DNA of 64,000 bases, taken from contig NZ_JOIX01000039.1 in assembly GCF_000720175.1 (NCBI RefSeq), positions 6,881 to 70,880 on the forward strand. The letters are read 5' to 3'. Every line of letters begins with the position of its first letter. Position 1 is the first letter of the stretch. The translations under genes and the position numbers were made by a program. The notes below the pieces were generated by a model. The model saw nothing but the letters and a program-made list of their open reading frames with translations, did not search any database and had not been told where the DNA came from. The stretch is from Streptomyces sp. NRRL S-337 (GTDB taxonomy: Bacteria; Actinomycetota; Actinomycetes; Streptomycetales; Streptomycetaceae). This document shows positions 17,245 through 25,946 of the stretch, piece by piece.

Positions 17245-18180
17245 ATGGCACAGAACACACAGCGGGCAGGGGCAGCACAGGGGACGCCGGTGGCGCGGGC
17301 CGGGCACGTGGGCGGCACGGCGACCGCGCCCCGGCCCACCCTGCCGGCGCCGGCCACCCGGGGCGGGCAGACCCCGCAGACCGCGGCGGCGGCCCAGGAG
17401 GCACGGGAGGGCGGCGCGGCGCCCCGTAAGGTCGCGGTGGTCACCGGCGCCGGATCCGGCATCGGGCGGGCGGTCGCCCAGGCGCTGATGCGCGCCAACT
17501 GGTCGGTGGCGCTGGCCGGCCGGCGCGCCGAGGCACTGGCGGAGACCGCCCGCCTGGCCGGCCTGACCGAGCCGACCAGCCCCGCGGTCGTGACCGTGCC
17601 GACCGACGTCACCCGCCCCGAACAGGTCGGCGCGCTGTTCGCGGCGGTCCGCGACCGGTTCGGCCGGGTCGACCTGCTCTTCAACAACGCCGGCACCTTC
17701 GGCAAGGCGGTGCCGCTCACCGAGCTCTCGTACGACGACTGGCGCGCGGTGGTCGAGGTCAACCTCACCGGTGCGTTCCTCTGCGCCCAGGCCGCGTTCC
17801 GCACCATGCAGGAGCAGGAACCGCAGGGCGGCCGGATCATCAACAACGGCTCGATCTCCGCGCACGTCCCGCGGCCGCACTCCGTCGCGTACACCGCCAC
17901 CAAGCATGCGATCACCGGGCTGACCAAGTCGCTGTCCCTGGACGGCCGTCCGTACCGCATCGCCTGCGGCCAGATCGACATCGGCAACGCGGCCACCGAG
18001 ATGACCGGCCGGATGCAGACCGGGATCCTGCAGGCGAACGGGCAGACGGCGGTGGAGCCGGTGATGGACGCCGCGGACGTGGCCCGGACGGTGGTGCACA
18101 TGGCGGAGCTGCCGCTGGAGGCCAATGTGCAGTTCGCGACGGTGATGGCCACCACCATGCCCTACATCGGCCGGGGCTGA
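17245..18180 (+). CDS. SDR-family NAD(P)-dependent oxidoreductase
   Basis: 311-residue short-chain dehydrogenase. A 60-residue Ala/Thr/Gln-rich N-terminal extension is followed by TGAGSGIGR cofactor loop, NNAG at the end of strand 4, catalytic Ser in [12 protein letters not shown] and the YTATK Tyr-Lys pair. The ARRAEAL-type region after strand 2 (AGRRAEAL) suggests NADP preference. Substrate unknown; the neighbouring DUF4429 gene gives no hint. The start is ATG 17245. A later start is possible because the first 60 residues are low complexity, but no better ribosome binding site is visible. Confidence 0.88.
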   Translation: MAQNTQRAGAAQGTPVARAGHVGGTATAPRPTLPAPATRGGQTPQTAAAAQEAREGGAAPRKVAVVTGAGSGIGRAVAQALMRANWSVALAGRRAEALAETARLAGLTEPTSPAVVTVPTDVTRPEQVGALFAAVRDRFGRVDLLFNNAGTFGKAVPLTELSYDDWRAVVEVNLTGAFLCAQAAFRTMQEQEPQGGRIINNGSISAHVPRPHSVAYTATKHAITGLTKSLSLDGRPYRIACGQIDIGNAATEMTGRMQTGILQANGQTAVEPVMDAADVARTVVHMAELPLEANVQFATVMATTMPYIGRG

Positions 18181-18401
18181 CCGGTCGTCGGCCCGGCGGC
18201 CGCCACTTCGCCTCCATCGGACCGTTTCCGTCCGACCCCTGCCCTCCGGTGGCTTCCGGTGGCACGCTTACCTCTCACCGCACCACTCGTCTGCCGGACC
18301 GCCGCCCGCGGCGGTCCTCCCCCGGGCTCCGAAGGAGCAAGGGGGATCCCCACCCGCGGCCGCGCGCCCGGCGTGCGCGGCCCCCGCAGAAGGAGTTACG
18401 C

Positions 18402-19430
18402 GTGAGACGAAACGACCGTGGCGGAACGGCAGTTGACGGCATAGCGGCGCGGCGTCCGGCGCACGGATCCCGGGCCGCCCTCGGCACCCTGACCGCCGCC
18501 GGTACGCTGCTGGCCCTGCTGCTCCCCACCGGCCCGGCCGCCGCCACCCCGCTGAACTCCCACCGCTCCGCCACCTCACAGCGCACCGCCGCCGCCTTCT
18601 GGACCGCGGCGCGGATGCGGTCCGCCACCCCGCTCGACCTCGCCGCACCGGCACGGCAGCACCGCACCGCGGTCCCGCGCAGCGCCCCGCTCACCGTACG
18701 GCCGACGCTGCCCGCGCTGCCGTCCCTCCCCGTGCCGCGGCCCACCGCCGCGGCCCAGCCGGGCGGGCCGTGGACCGGCGGCGGCGCGGTCACCAAGACC
18801 GCCGGCCGGGTGTTCTTCACCTACCAGGGCCGTACCGCCTCCTGTTCCGGCGACGCCGTGACCAGCGCGAACAAGAGCACCGTGGTCACCGCCGGGCACT
18901 GCGTGAAGCTGCAGGGCGCCTGGCACACCAACTGGGTCTTCGTGCCCGGCTACCACGACGGCCAGGCCCCGTACGGCAAGTGGCCGGCCGCCAAGACGCT
19001 CTCCACCCCGCAGTGGACGGCGAGCGAGGACATCAACTACGACGTCGGCGCGGCGGTCGTCGCCCCGCTCGACGGCAAGAAGCTCACCGACGTCGTCGGC
19101 GGGCAGGGCCTGTCCTTCAACTCCGGCTACAACAAGACGATGTACGCCTTCGGCTATCCGGCGGCGGCCCCGTACGACGGCACCAAGCTGATCTACTGCA
19201 GCGGCACCACCATGAAGGACCCGCTGTTCTCCCACGACCACGGCCTGTCCTGCAACATGACCGGCGGTTCCAGCGGCGGCCCGTGGTTCACCTCGTTCGA
19301 CGAGAAGACCGGCACCGGGCTGCAGTCCTCGGTGAACAGCTTCGGCTACCAGTTCCTGCCCAACACCATGTTCGGCCCGTACTTCGGCGACGACGCCAAG
19401 AACCTGTACAACACGGCACAGTCGTCCTGA
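18402..19430 (+). CDS. Secreted trypsin-like serine protease
   Basis: 342 residues starting at GTG 18402, with AAGGAG six bases upstream. The N-terminus is basic, then a Sec signal (ALGTLTAAGTLLALLLPTGPAAA, quoted in part as TLTAAGTLLALLLP) with cleavage near residue 45. A Pro/Ala-rich propeptide runs to about 125. The catalytic triad is H in VVTAGHC, D in DINYDVGA and S in TGGSSGGPW. Cysteines pair as in the S1/S46-like glutamyl endopeptidase group. It probably degrades extracellular protein. It has its own promoter region of about 220 bases and converges on the small membrane protein. Confidence 0.92.
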   Translation: MRRNDRGGTAVDGIAARRPAHGSRAALGTLTAAGTLLALLLPTGPAAATPLNSHRSATSQRTAAAFWTAARMRSATPLDLAAPARQHRTAVPRSAPLTVRPTLPALPSLPVPRPTAAAQPGGPWTGGGAVTKTAGRVFFTYQGRTASCSGDAVTSANKSTVVTAGHCVKLQGAWHTNWVFVPGYHDGQAPYGKWPAAKTLSTPQWTASEDINYDVGAAVVAPLDGKKLTDVVGGQGLSFNSGYNKTMYAFGYPAAAPYDGTKLIYCSGTTMKDPLFSHDHGLSCNMTGGSSGGPWFTSFDEKTGTGLQSSVNSFGYQFLPNTMFGPYFGDDAKNLYNTAQSS

Positions 19431-19449
19431 CCGGCGGGGCGGGCGGGGT

Positions 19450-19815
19450 CTACTCCCCGTCCGCCACCCCGGTCGTCACCGCCCGGCCGACGTCCTCGTA
19501 GCCGCCGGCGACCAGTGCCGAGGCCACCACGACGAGCGCGACCAGGGCGCCGAAAATCAGGAACGGGCGTGCTCCGTAAAGGAGTTGGCGGCTGCGCCCG
19601 GGTCCCCGCCCGGCGCGCGTCCGCCGCCGTTGCGGTCCCAGCGCCCCCGGGCCCATACCGCGCCGCCACCCCAGGGACCGGCTGATCCGCCGCTTCCAAT
19701 ACACCAGCCGGTAGTAGTGCTTGAGCACCGCAGCCCCCACCCGTACACCCATGCCGTACACCCATTCGAGGAAAATCCCCCCGAGGGTACCGGCCGCGGA
19801 ACCGCTCCACCGCAC
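19450..19815 (-). CDS. Small basic membrane protein, hypothetical
   Basis: 121 residues from a GTG at 19815. There is an amphipathic N-terminal part with GAAVLKHYYRLVYWKRR, an Arg/Gly-rich middle, and one clear membrane helix near the C-terminus (FLIFGALVALVVVASALVAG, about 86-105). No family is recognised. The gene converges on the protease with 20 bases between stops and lies just upstream, in the opposite direction to nothing else, of the sedolisin stop on the same strand. Coding status rests on the helix and codon bias; the true start may be the ATG at about residue 22. Confidence 0.5.
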   Translation of the reverse strand: MRWSGSAAGTLGGIFLEWVYGMGVRVGAAVLKHYYRLVYWKRRISRSLGWRRGMGPGALGPQRRRTRAGRGPGRSRQLLYGARPFLIFGALVALVVVASALVAGGYEDVGRAVTTGVADGE

Positions 19816-19863
19816 GATCGGGCAAGGCGGTGGAGCGGCCGGGCGGGTCAGTGGGTCAGGGGG

Positions 19864-21438
19864 TCAGTGGGTCACCATCTCCCGCAGGGAGGCGAGGAGT
19901 TCGACGCCGTTCGGGACACCCAGACCGGTACAGGGGTCCCAGCCGGGGGCGGCGTCGAAGTCACCGTTGGTGCCGTCGGTGACGTCACGGAAGCCGCGGG
20001 CGGTGTGCCCGGGGGTCGCACCGGCGTAGAGCAGCGGGTGCAGCATGCCGAGCGGGCGGCCGAGCGCCTCGACCAGACGGCAGGTCAGCGCCGCCCACAG
20101 CGGGGCGACGGCACTGGTGCCGCCGATCACCGAGCGGTGGCCGTCCACCAGCACCTCGTAGCCGGTGGCCGGGTCGGCGACACCGGAGACGTCCGGCAGG
20201 CCACGGCCCGGACCGCTGCCGTTGTGCGGCACACCGGCCGTGGCCTGCCAGGGCGGCAGCGGGAACGCCTCGCTGACGCCGCCGCCGGTGGCGCCCCCAC
20301 CGTCGCCGCCCCACACCACTTCGCTGCGCACCAGACCGGAGTCCGGGTCGGCGTCCAGCCGGGTGCCGCCGCAGGCCAGGGCGTGCGGGCTGGAGGCCGG
20401 GAAGTCGGTGTGCGGCCGGCCGTCACCGACGCCGTCACCGCTGCCGTCGTCGCCGGCCGCGGCACACACCGTCACGCCCAGCGCCGCCGCGTCCGCCAGC
20501 GCCTCGTCGAAGACGGCGCGGGCCTGGTCGGTCCAGAACGGCTCCGCGGCGCCCCAGCTGATGCTCAGCGCGGCCGGGGTCGGGGTGTCGTGGACGGCCT
20601 GGGTCACCGCGTTGACGAAGCCCTGGTCGGTGTTGTGCGCGAAGTACACCTTCTGCTCGGCGCCGGGCGCCAGCGCACCGGCGACCTCGATGTCCAGCAG
20701 CACCTCACCGTCGGCGCTCTGCGGGTCCCCGGCCGGCCGGTTCTGGGCGGTGCCGACGCTGATCGCCGTCACCTTGGGCATCTTCGGCAGCCCGAGGGAC
20801 CGGAAGTACTCCGCCAGCTCCTCCTGGTTGAACCCGCCGCCGAGTTCGACGATCGCCAGCGTCTGCCCGCTGCCGTCGGTGTCCGGCGGGAACTGGTACA
20901 CGCCGGCCAGCTGTGAGGGCTTGTACGAGGTGTGGCGGGCCCGGGCCCGGGCGTGCCGGATGTGGGGCCGCGCCTGCGGGCGGTCGTCCAGGCCGAGCAC
21001 CGCCACGACCACGCCGTCCAGCTCGGCGGGCAGCTGCAGCGGGCCCTCGCGGTGCCGGTGCTCGACGAGCTCGCCGTGGGTGGGGTCGGGGCTGGCCACC
21101 CGGGACAGCTGGGTCCCGAACGCGGCCGCCATCTGGTCCGCGGTGCCGGACACCTTCATGCGCCTGGACGCCAGGTCGACCTCGTTCACGTCGACGCCGT
21201 GGCGGCCCAGCACCTCGCGTACGCGGTCGGCGTCGGCCTGGTCGGCGCCGTACCGCTGCGCCAGCTCGGCCCGCGAGATGGTGTCCGGCCCGGTGATCAG
21301 GTCCCGGGGCACCTCGGCCCGCCGGCGCAGCATGATCGTCGCGTGTACGGGCGTGGATCCGTCGAGCGGACCGGCCGGGCGCGCCTTGGGCGCGGCAGCC
21401 CGCTCACTGCCAGGTATGGGTACAAATCGTTCATTCAT
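19864..21438 (-). CDS. Sedolisin-type (S53) serine-carboxyl protease with pro-domain
   Basis: 524 residues. A pro-kumamolisin activation domain occupies about 30-165. In the catalytic domain, the Glu/Asp pair is in DGEVLLDIEVAG near 250, the oxyanion Asp in AAGDDGSG near 328 and the nucleophile in GGTSAVAP near 441. The C-terminal calcium site reads FRDVTDGTNGDF and GWDPCTGLG. No Sec or Tat signal is visible, as in several bacterial kumamolisins. The family cleaves proteins at acid pH after autocatalytic pro-domain removal. ATG 21438 was preferred over the start eight codons upstream. It stands alone, divergent from the RibD-like gene. Confidence 0.93.
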   Translation of the reverse strand: MNERFVPIPGSERAAAPKARPAGPLDGSTPVHATIMLRRRAEVPRDLITGPDTISRAELAQRYGADQADADRVREVLGRHGVDVNEVDLASRRMKVSGTADQMAAAFGTQLSRVASPDPTHGELVEHRHREGPLQLPAELDGVVVAVLGLDDRPQARPHIRHARARARHTSYKPSQLAGVYQFPPDTDGSGQTLAIVELGGGFNQEELAEYFRSLGLPKMPKVTAISVGTAQNRPAGDPQSADGEVLLDIEVAGALAPGAEQKVYFAHNTDQGFVNAVTQAVHDTPTPAALSISWGAAEPFWTDQARAVFDEALADAAALGVTVCAAAGDDGSGDGVGDGRPHTDFPASSPHALACGGTRLDADPDSGLVRSEVVWGGDGGGATGGGVSEAFPLPPWQATAGVPHNGSGPGRGLPDVSGVADPATGYEVLVDGHRSVIGGTSAVAPLWAALTCRLVEALGRPLGMLHPLLYAGATPGHTARGFRDVTDGTNGDFDAAPGWDPCTGLGVPNGVELLASLREMVTH

Positions 21439-21492
21439 AGCACAAAGTATCGACCCGATCACGCCACGTTCGCATGTCGAGCGGGGTCAGGT

Positions 21493-21529
21493 CCGGTCGG
21501 GTGGCGCGGGCCCGGTCGGGTGGCGCGGG
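21493..21529. repeat. Two-copy 18-bp direct repeat
   Basis: CCGGTCGGGTGGCGCGGG at 21493-21510 and again at 21512-21529, period 19, in the divergent promoter region of the sedolisin and RibD-like genes. Could be replication slippage or a paired protein site. Confidence 0.7.
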
Positions 21530-21586
21530 GCGCGGGTCGGGGCCACCGCTGCCGGTCCGGCGTAGGGTGCCGCCGGGAGGACCGCC

Positions 21587-22165
21587 ATGCGAAAGATCGT
21601 CCTGATGATGTCGATGTCCCTCGACGGCTTCATCGAGGGGCCGGACCACGACATCGACTGGCACGTGGTCGACGACGAGCTGCACCAGCACTTCAACGAC
21701 CAGCTCAGAACGATGGGCGGCCTCCTGGCCGGCCGCGTCACCCATGAGCTGATGGCCGGTTACTGGCCGACCGCCGACGCCGATCCGGACGCGAGCGGGC
21801 CGGAGGCGGAGTTCGCCGGGATCTGGCGGGAGATGCCCAAGTTCGTGTTCTCCCGGACGCTGGAGCGGGCCGACTGGAACACCACGATCGTGCGGGAGGT
21901 CACGGCCCCGCGGATCAGGGAGCTGACGGCGCAGCCGGGCGGCGACCTGGTGCTCAGCGGCGCCCACCTCGCCGCGTCCTTCCTGCGGCTCGGCCTGGTC
22001 GACGAGTACCGCATCTACGTCCACCCGGTCCTCATCGGCCGCGGCACCCCGCTCTTCCTCGACGCGGACACCAGGACCCGCCTCGACCTCACCGGGACCC
22101 GGGCCTTCGGCAACGGCGTCGTACTGCTCCGGTACACCCGCAACGGCGGACCCGAGGAGGCCTGA
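21587..22165 (+). CDS. RibD C-terminal/DHFR-fold reductase
   Basis: 192-residue cytoplasmic protein of the dihydrofolate reductase-like RibD C-terminal family. It has the early strand MRKIVLMMSMSLDGFIEGP, a GGLLAGRVTHELM NADPH-binding region, PKFVFSRTL, GGDLVLSGAHLAASFL and VHPVLIGRGTPLF. Such stand-alone proteins reduce unknown small molecules and are not tied to riboflavin synthesis here. ATG 21587 follows GGGAGGACCGCC. It appears monocistronic and converges on the solute-binding protein gene with 22 bases between stops. Confidence 0.92.
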   Translation: MRKIVLMMSMSLDGFIEGPDHDIDWHVVDDELHQHFNDQLRTMGGLLAGRVTHELMAGYWPTADADPDASGPEAEFAGIWREMPKFVFSRTLERADWNTTIVREVTAPRIRELTAQPGGDLVLSGAHLAASFLRLGLVDEYRIYVHPVLIGRGTPLFLDADTRTRLDLTGTRAFGNGVVLLRYTRNGGPEEA

Positions 22166-22187
22166 GGGGCACCTGCCCCCTACGTGA

Positions 22188-23138
22188 TCAGGTCCGCGGG
22201 CTGTCCCGGCAGGACAGGGCGTCGATGGTCTCGGCGCGCGGCTTGTAGTCGGTCTCCCAGGTCGGATCCGCCTTCGTGACGGCCCACAGCGACGTCGAGA
22301 AGTCGTGGCTCCAGTTGTTGCTGTTGACGTAGTCCCGCAGCGCGTCGCGCAGCCGCAGACAGTCCTCGCGGTGCCCCTTGGCCATCGCGATGCCGTAGTG
22401 GTTGACGGCTCCGTAGGTGATGTCCGGGACGACCTTGAGGTCCGGGTTCTCCTGCGTGAAGCCGTACAGGATCATCTGGTCGGTCGAGACCGCGTCGGCC
22501 ACCTTCTTGACCTTGAGGTCGGTGAGGCAACTCGACGCGTCCGGCCGCTCGTAGACCGCGACCCGGGCGTACTCCGGCCCCTCCAGCGTGGTGGCGGACG
22601 TCGTCCCGGGCCAGGTGCAGACGCGCTTGCCGAAGAGGTCCTCGGGCTTGCGGATCCGCTTGTCGTTCTTGCGGACCATGATGCCCTGGTACGTGGACGC
22701 GTACGGGCCCGCGAAGTCCAGCGTCTTCATCCGGTCCACGGTGATCGAGAACGTCGCCACGACCAGGTCCTTCTTCTTCTCGGTGAGCACCGCACTGCGG
22801 TCCTCCGACGGCACGATCCCGAAGTCCGGCTCGGCGCCGACCGCCTTGAGGATCTGCTGGGCGACGGTGATGTCGAAGCCGGAGAACTTGTAGGTGTGGA
22901 CGACGCCCGTACCGGGCTGGTCGTTCTTGGCCCCGACCGACACCTTGCCACCCGCGAAGAGCGAGGGCGCCTCCGAGGTTCCACAGGCGGTCGCCGCGAG
23001 CGCGGCGAACGCGAGCACTACTGCGCTCGCGGCTCGCGTCGTGCCGGCGGCTCGCGTGCCGCTCGCGGCTCGTGTGGTGCTCGTGCTTCGTGTGGTGCTC
23101 GTGCACCGTGTGGTGCTCGTGCTTCGTGTGATTCCCAT
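22188..23138 (-). CDS. Amino-acid-type solute-binding lipoprotein with hexapeptide-repeat N-terminus
   Basis: 316 residues. After MGI come six copies of a six-residue repeat (TRSTST, TRCTST, TRSTST, TRAASG, TRAAGT, TRAASA). A hydrophobic segment and lipobox LAATAC follow (Cys near 52). The mature part is a family 3 periplasmic binding protein like GlnH (FSGFDITVAQQILKAVG, SEDRSAVL, DFAGPYASTYQGIMV). The start ATG 23138 has GGGGGAGA before it; no other start follows until inside the signal. No ABC permease or ATPase gene is adjacent. Instead two coupled genes of unknown role lie upstream on the same strand, so it may act in sensing rather than import. Confidence 0.88.
   Translation of the reverse strand: MGITRSTSTTRCTSTTRSTSTTRAASGTRAAGTTRAASAVVLAFAALAATACGTSEAPSLFAGGKVSVGAKNDQPGTGVVHTYKFSGFDITVAQQILKAVGAEPDFGIVPSEDRSAVLTEKKKDLVVATFSITVDRMKTLDFAGPYASTYQGIMVRKNDKRIRKPEDLFGKRVCTWPGTTSATTLEGPEYARVAVYERPDASSCLTDLKVKKVADAVSTDQMILYGFTQENPDLKVVPDITYGAVNHYGIAMAKGHREDCLRLRDALRDYVNSNNWSHDFSTSLWAVTKADPTWETDYKPRAETIDALSCRDSPRT
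23022..23129 (-). repeat. Six in-frame 18-bp tandem repeats
   Basis: An 18-base unit repeated six times inside the solute-binding protein gene. The three copies nearest the start are almost identical; the three toward the signal peptide are diverged. They encode hexapeptides starting Thr-Arg. Copy number changes would keep frame and only alter the cytoplasmic n-region of the signal peptide. Confidence 0.85.
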
Positions 23139-23217
23139 CGGTCTCCCCCGTTCCGACGTTCGCTGCTTCTTACGGGCCCTGCGTCACTCCCTGACGCAGG
23201 GCGGTACTGACGGCACG

Positions 23218-23946
23218 TCACCGGTCATGCAACACCGCACTCACCGTCCGTACGTCCATCCGGCAGCCGCGGCCGGTGTGCAGCCGGACGGCGATCGTCA
23301 CCGTGGTGGTCCGTGCCCCGAGGGCGAAGTCGGCGGTGCCGCCGGGCCGGAGGTCCGCGGTCCGGTCCGCGGCGCCCGCGGTGAGCAGCGAGAGCGTGGC
23401 GCGGGTGTCCGGCAGGCAGGTCGGGCCGGCCGGGTCGTGGTCGGTGATGGCCAGCGTCAGCCGCAGCGCGTTCCGCGGCTCCGCCAGCGCACGGGCGTCG
23501 AGCCGGAGGGTGAGCGTGCGGTGCGCGGCGTCGTCCAGCGGCTGGCTGCCCACCGCACGGACCTGCCCGGTCACATCGATCTCGCCGTGCGTCCGGACGC
23601 CCTGGAAGGCCAGCCAGCCACCGACCGTGGCCAGTACGGAGGCCAGGGACAGCACACCGGCCAGCCGGGCGTCGCGCGGGCTGCGGTCGAGGACGCGGGC
23701 CGCGGCGGTGAGCACCGACAGGCCGGTGAGCAGGCCCCAGAGGGTGTACTGGCGGGCCGGTCCGTCCGGCCAGTCGGTGCCGGCGATCACCACGGCGGCG
23801 CAGGCCAGCAGCAGTGGCAGCCAGCGGGCGCTGGGGTGCATCACCCACTTGATGAAGATGTTCCTGATGTCGTGGGCCGCGATGGAGTGATCGCCGTGCG
23901 AGGTCGCGCTGTGGTGGACGTCGCCACGGTCCGCCGGGCGGCTCAT
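23218..23946 (-). CDS. Membrane protein with N-terminal GDHSIAA motif, unknown function
   Basis: 242 residues. A cytoplasmic N-terminus carries HGDHSIAAHDIRNIFI. Three hydrophobic helices follow (about 43-60, 70-85 and 98-115), then a beta-rich domain of about 120 residues, presumably extracytoplasmic. The start overlaps the stop of the upstream gene as ATGA. The motif near residue 20 resembles the C-terminal motif of that upstream protein (GQGSIAAGEIHGDIHMG), suggesting the two interact through it. No known domain is recognised. It lies 79 bases before the solute-binding lipoprotein gene, and all three may form one operon. Confidence 0.75.
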   Translation of the reverse strand: MSRPADRGDVHHSATSHGDHSIAAHDIRNIFIKWVMHPSARWLPLLLACAAVVIAGTDWPDGPARQYTLWGLLTGLSVLTAAARVLDRSPRDARLAGVLSLASVLATVGGWLAFQGVRTHGEIDVTGQVRAVGSQPLDDAAHRTLTLRLDARALAEPRNALRLTLAITDHDPAGPTCLPDTRATLSLLTAGAADRTADLRPGGTADFALGARTTTVTIAVRLHTGRGCRMDVRTVSAVLHDR

Positions 23947-24437
23947 GAACCGTTCCGGGTGTCCGCGCTGCCTCCCATGTGGATGTCGCCGTGGATCTCG
24001 CCGGCCGCGATCGAGCCCTGGCCGGTCGCGGTGACGTGGTGGTGGACGGTGCGACCGCCCGCGGGCGCGGCGAGCCGGTCGATCTGCCGCAGGAGGTGCG
24101 GCCCGTCCCGCCGGTCGGCGGGCTCCGCCAGCCAGACGGCCACCGCCTCGGCCAGCAACCGCCGCTCGTCGTCATCGAGGGCCGCCAGCTGCCGGTCGAG
24201 CGCATCCGCCCGCTCCTGGTCCAGAACCACCCGCCCGTCCCCGCCGACCGGCCCCCCGTCGGCCCCGTCCACCCCGCCTCCGCGGCGCAGCAGCCGACGG
24301 AAGAACCCCTCGCCGGCCGTCACCGTGCGCTCGGCGATCCGCTGCTGCGCAGCGCTGATCACGGACGTACCGAGGCTGTTCGCCGCCATGGTCAGATAAG
24401 GCGCGATCTCGGCCGATACCGTGGCCAGGTCGGACAT
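23943..24437 (-). CDS. Small helical protein with C-terminal Gly/Ile/His repeat motif
   Basis: 164 residues from ATG 24437 (an in-frame ATG five codons earlier is also possible). The N-terminal half is helical (YLTMAANSLGTSVISAAQQ), followed by a Gly/Asp-rich linker (about 60-75) and a second helical block (DALDRQLAALDDDERRLLAE). The C-terminus has VTATGQGSIAAGEIHGDIHM. Gly-spaced motifs like this are seen in actinobacterial signalling proteins and resemble bacterial amyloid signalling sequences; that comparison is from memory. The stop overlaps the start of the membrane protein by four bases. Function unknown; probably the cytoplasmic half of a two-protein module. Confidence 0.7.
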   Translation of the reverse strand: MSDLATVSAEIAPYLTMAANSLGTSVISAAQQRIAERTVTAGEGFFRRLLRRGGGVDGADGGPVGGDGRVVLDQERADALDRQLAALDDDERRLLAEAVAVWLAEPADRRDGPHLLRQIDRLAAPAGGRTVHHHVTATGQGSIAAGEIHGDIHMGGSADTRNGS

Positions 24438-24476
24438 CCGGCTCTCCCCCACTCAGAAGTCACGACCCCCCGCCGC

Positions 24477-24502
24477 AACACCCCTTACGGGAAAGGGGTG
24501 TT
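24477..24502. terminator. Hairpin in gap before the two-gene module
   Basis: AACACCCCTT, 6-base loop, AAGGGGTGTT: a perfect 10-bp stem 40 bases upstream of the module start at 24437. It lies between that start and the DUF429 stop at 24637, both on the minus strand, so it could terminate DUF429 transcription or act in a leader. Confidence 0.5.
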
Positions 24503-24636
24503 ACCCATGTGAGAGCTGGTCCACACCCATACGGATGAGGGGTTTTCACCCTCTGGGGACACGACCTACGGGACGGATCGACGCGCCTGCACACGGGCAG
24601 ACACAGGAGCCGGACGGCTGCCCGGTCGGGACAGCA

Positions 24637-25326
24637 TCAGTACCAGATGGCAATCGGGCGCCCGTCGGCATCGTGCTCGGGCGGGTCCGGGAGGGAGTGC
24701 GCACGGCCGTGGGCGATCCGGTGGGCCGTCCATGCGGCCGCGGCCGCGTCCAGTACGTCGTCCGGCGGGGTGCGCCCCGCGGCCCCCAGGTCGTCCGGGA
24801 GGGCGATGCCGGCCGTGGCGAGGAGCGAGCGCCGCGCCATCTGCCCCGCCCAGCTCTTCTTACGGGCAAGCAGCGACGTTCCGCCCGCCAGGGCCCGGAA
24901 CGACACCTCCGGGTGCACCTCGAAGAGCCGCTCGCCCCCGGGTTCCGCCAAGCAGGCGTTCGCCTCACGGAGTTTGGCCGCGAGCCCCCAGCTCTGGCGG
25001 CTCAGCCCGGCCCCGGTCAGTTCACGGCACCGGCCCCGCGCATCGTCGTACGTCTCCTCCTGCCACACCGCGCGCGGCGGCACCCGGAAGACGCTCCCCC
25101 TGAGCGGCCCGAGCAGGGCCGCCGCCTCGCTGTCCGCCCGCCGCCACCCGGTGTCGAGCAGCCCCAGCGGCATGTCCACAGCCACGACCGCGACCCCGCC
25201 GGCCGCAGCGACGGGCAGGAGGGACCGCAACGTCGCACCAACCCGCGCCTCCGCGAAGCGGCCGTCACGGAGCTCGACCGCCAGCCAACCTCCCGGACAG
25301 GCGTCGACACCGAGGACTGTCACCAT
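24637..25326 (-). CDS. DUF429 protein, RNase H-like fold predicted nuclease
   Basis: 229 residues. It opens with VLGVDACPGGWLAVEL, giving the first acidic residue of an RNase H-like fold. Next come VAVDMPLGLLDTG, GSVFRVPPRAVW, FEVHPEVSFRALAGG, KKSWAGQMARR and the late DDVLDAAAAAWTA, all DUF429 hallmarks. Predicted to bind metal and perhaps cleave nucleic acid; no activity is established for the family. The ATG at 25326 overlaps a GTG-type region without a strong ribosome binding site. It stands alone. The downstream gap contains a hairpin. Confidence 0.85.
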   Translation of the reverse strand: MVTVLGVDACPGGWLAVELRDGRFAEARVGATLRSLLPVAAAGGVAVVAVDMPLGLLDTGWRRADSEAAALLGPLRGSVFRVPPRAVWQEETYDDARGRCRELTGAGLSRQSWGLAAKLREANACLAEPGGERLFEVHPEVSFRALAGGTSLLARKKSWAGQMARRSLLATAGIALPDDLGAAGRTPPDDVLDAAAAAWTAHRIAHGRAHSLPDPPEHDADGRPIAIWY

Positions 25327-25327
25327 G

Positions 25328-25534
25328 TCAGCCAGTGTCCTGGAACGGGACCGTTGGGGAATACCCGTACTCGCCGTAGAGGCGGACGAAATGAGCGAGG
25401 ACGACGGTCCGGTGGAACCCGGCCCCCCGCGCCCAGGGTTGCACCTCTATGAGCAGGAGGTACACGACCTTGTGCCACGTGCTCGTACGCAGCCGGTGAG
25501 GCTGGAAGCGCATGGCGCGGCAAAAGAACGCCAA
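25328..25534 (-). CDS. Possible short ORF upstream of DUF429, low support
   Basis: A 68-residue frame ending two bases before the DUF429 start, with aromatic-rich sequence (HKVVYLLLIEVQPW, VVLAHFVRLYGEYGYS) unlike the usual Arg/Ala shadows of GC-rich DNA. It may be a small coupled protein or the remnant of a lost gene. No family recognised and no clear ribosome binding site. Confidence 0.25.
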   Translation of the reverse strand: MAFFCRAMRFQPHRLRTSTWHKVVYLLLIEVQPWARGAGFHRTVVLAHFVRLYGEYGYSPTVPFQDTG

Positions 25535-25946
25535 TCGACGTATCCCTCATCTGAATGCACATGCCGCCCGGCAGTATCTGCGCTCGACGCATCACGTCGT
25601 TTCAGCGTCCCCTCGTTCCCACGTCTCCGCCGAAAGTACGAACCCGCGGCTACGCCTGCTCAGTTCTGCGTCGCGGTTTCCGTCGCGCACAGCAGACGGG
25701 CTCGCCCTCGTCGGGCGGCATCGCGCCGAGCGCGTTGTTCCACCCCGGTCTCGCCCACGTAGTTGCCCCGGAAATCACCTGTGAGTGCCTGAGCACTCTG
25801 ACGGCGCCGGCACGCGGCCACACCCCAGTGCACAACCCATGCACACCCTGACGGGAACTCCCGGGAAACCGCAGGTCAGGATGGGAAGCCAGCCGGGGAC
25901 GCAAAACGGCCCCGACCAGGGCATTCCCCCAGGTCAGAGCCGTGAT
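25535..25946. other. Intergenic, no supported gene
   Basis: About 410 bases downstream of the RNase P RNA 3' end. Several short frames exist but lack codon bias and ribosome binding sites. I see an imperfect GGGGCC/GTCCCC hairpin near 25900-25918 that might end rnpB transcription, and nothing else. Confidence 0.4.
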
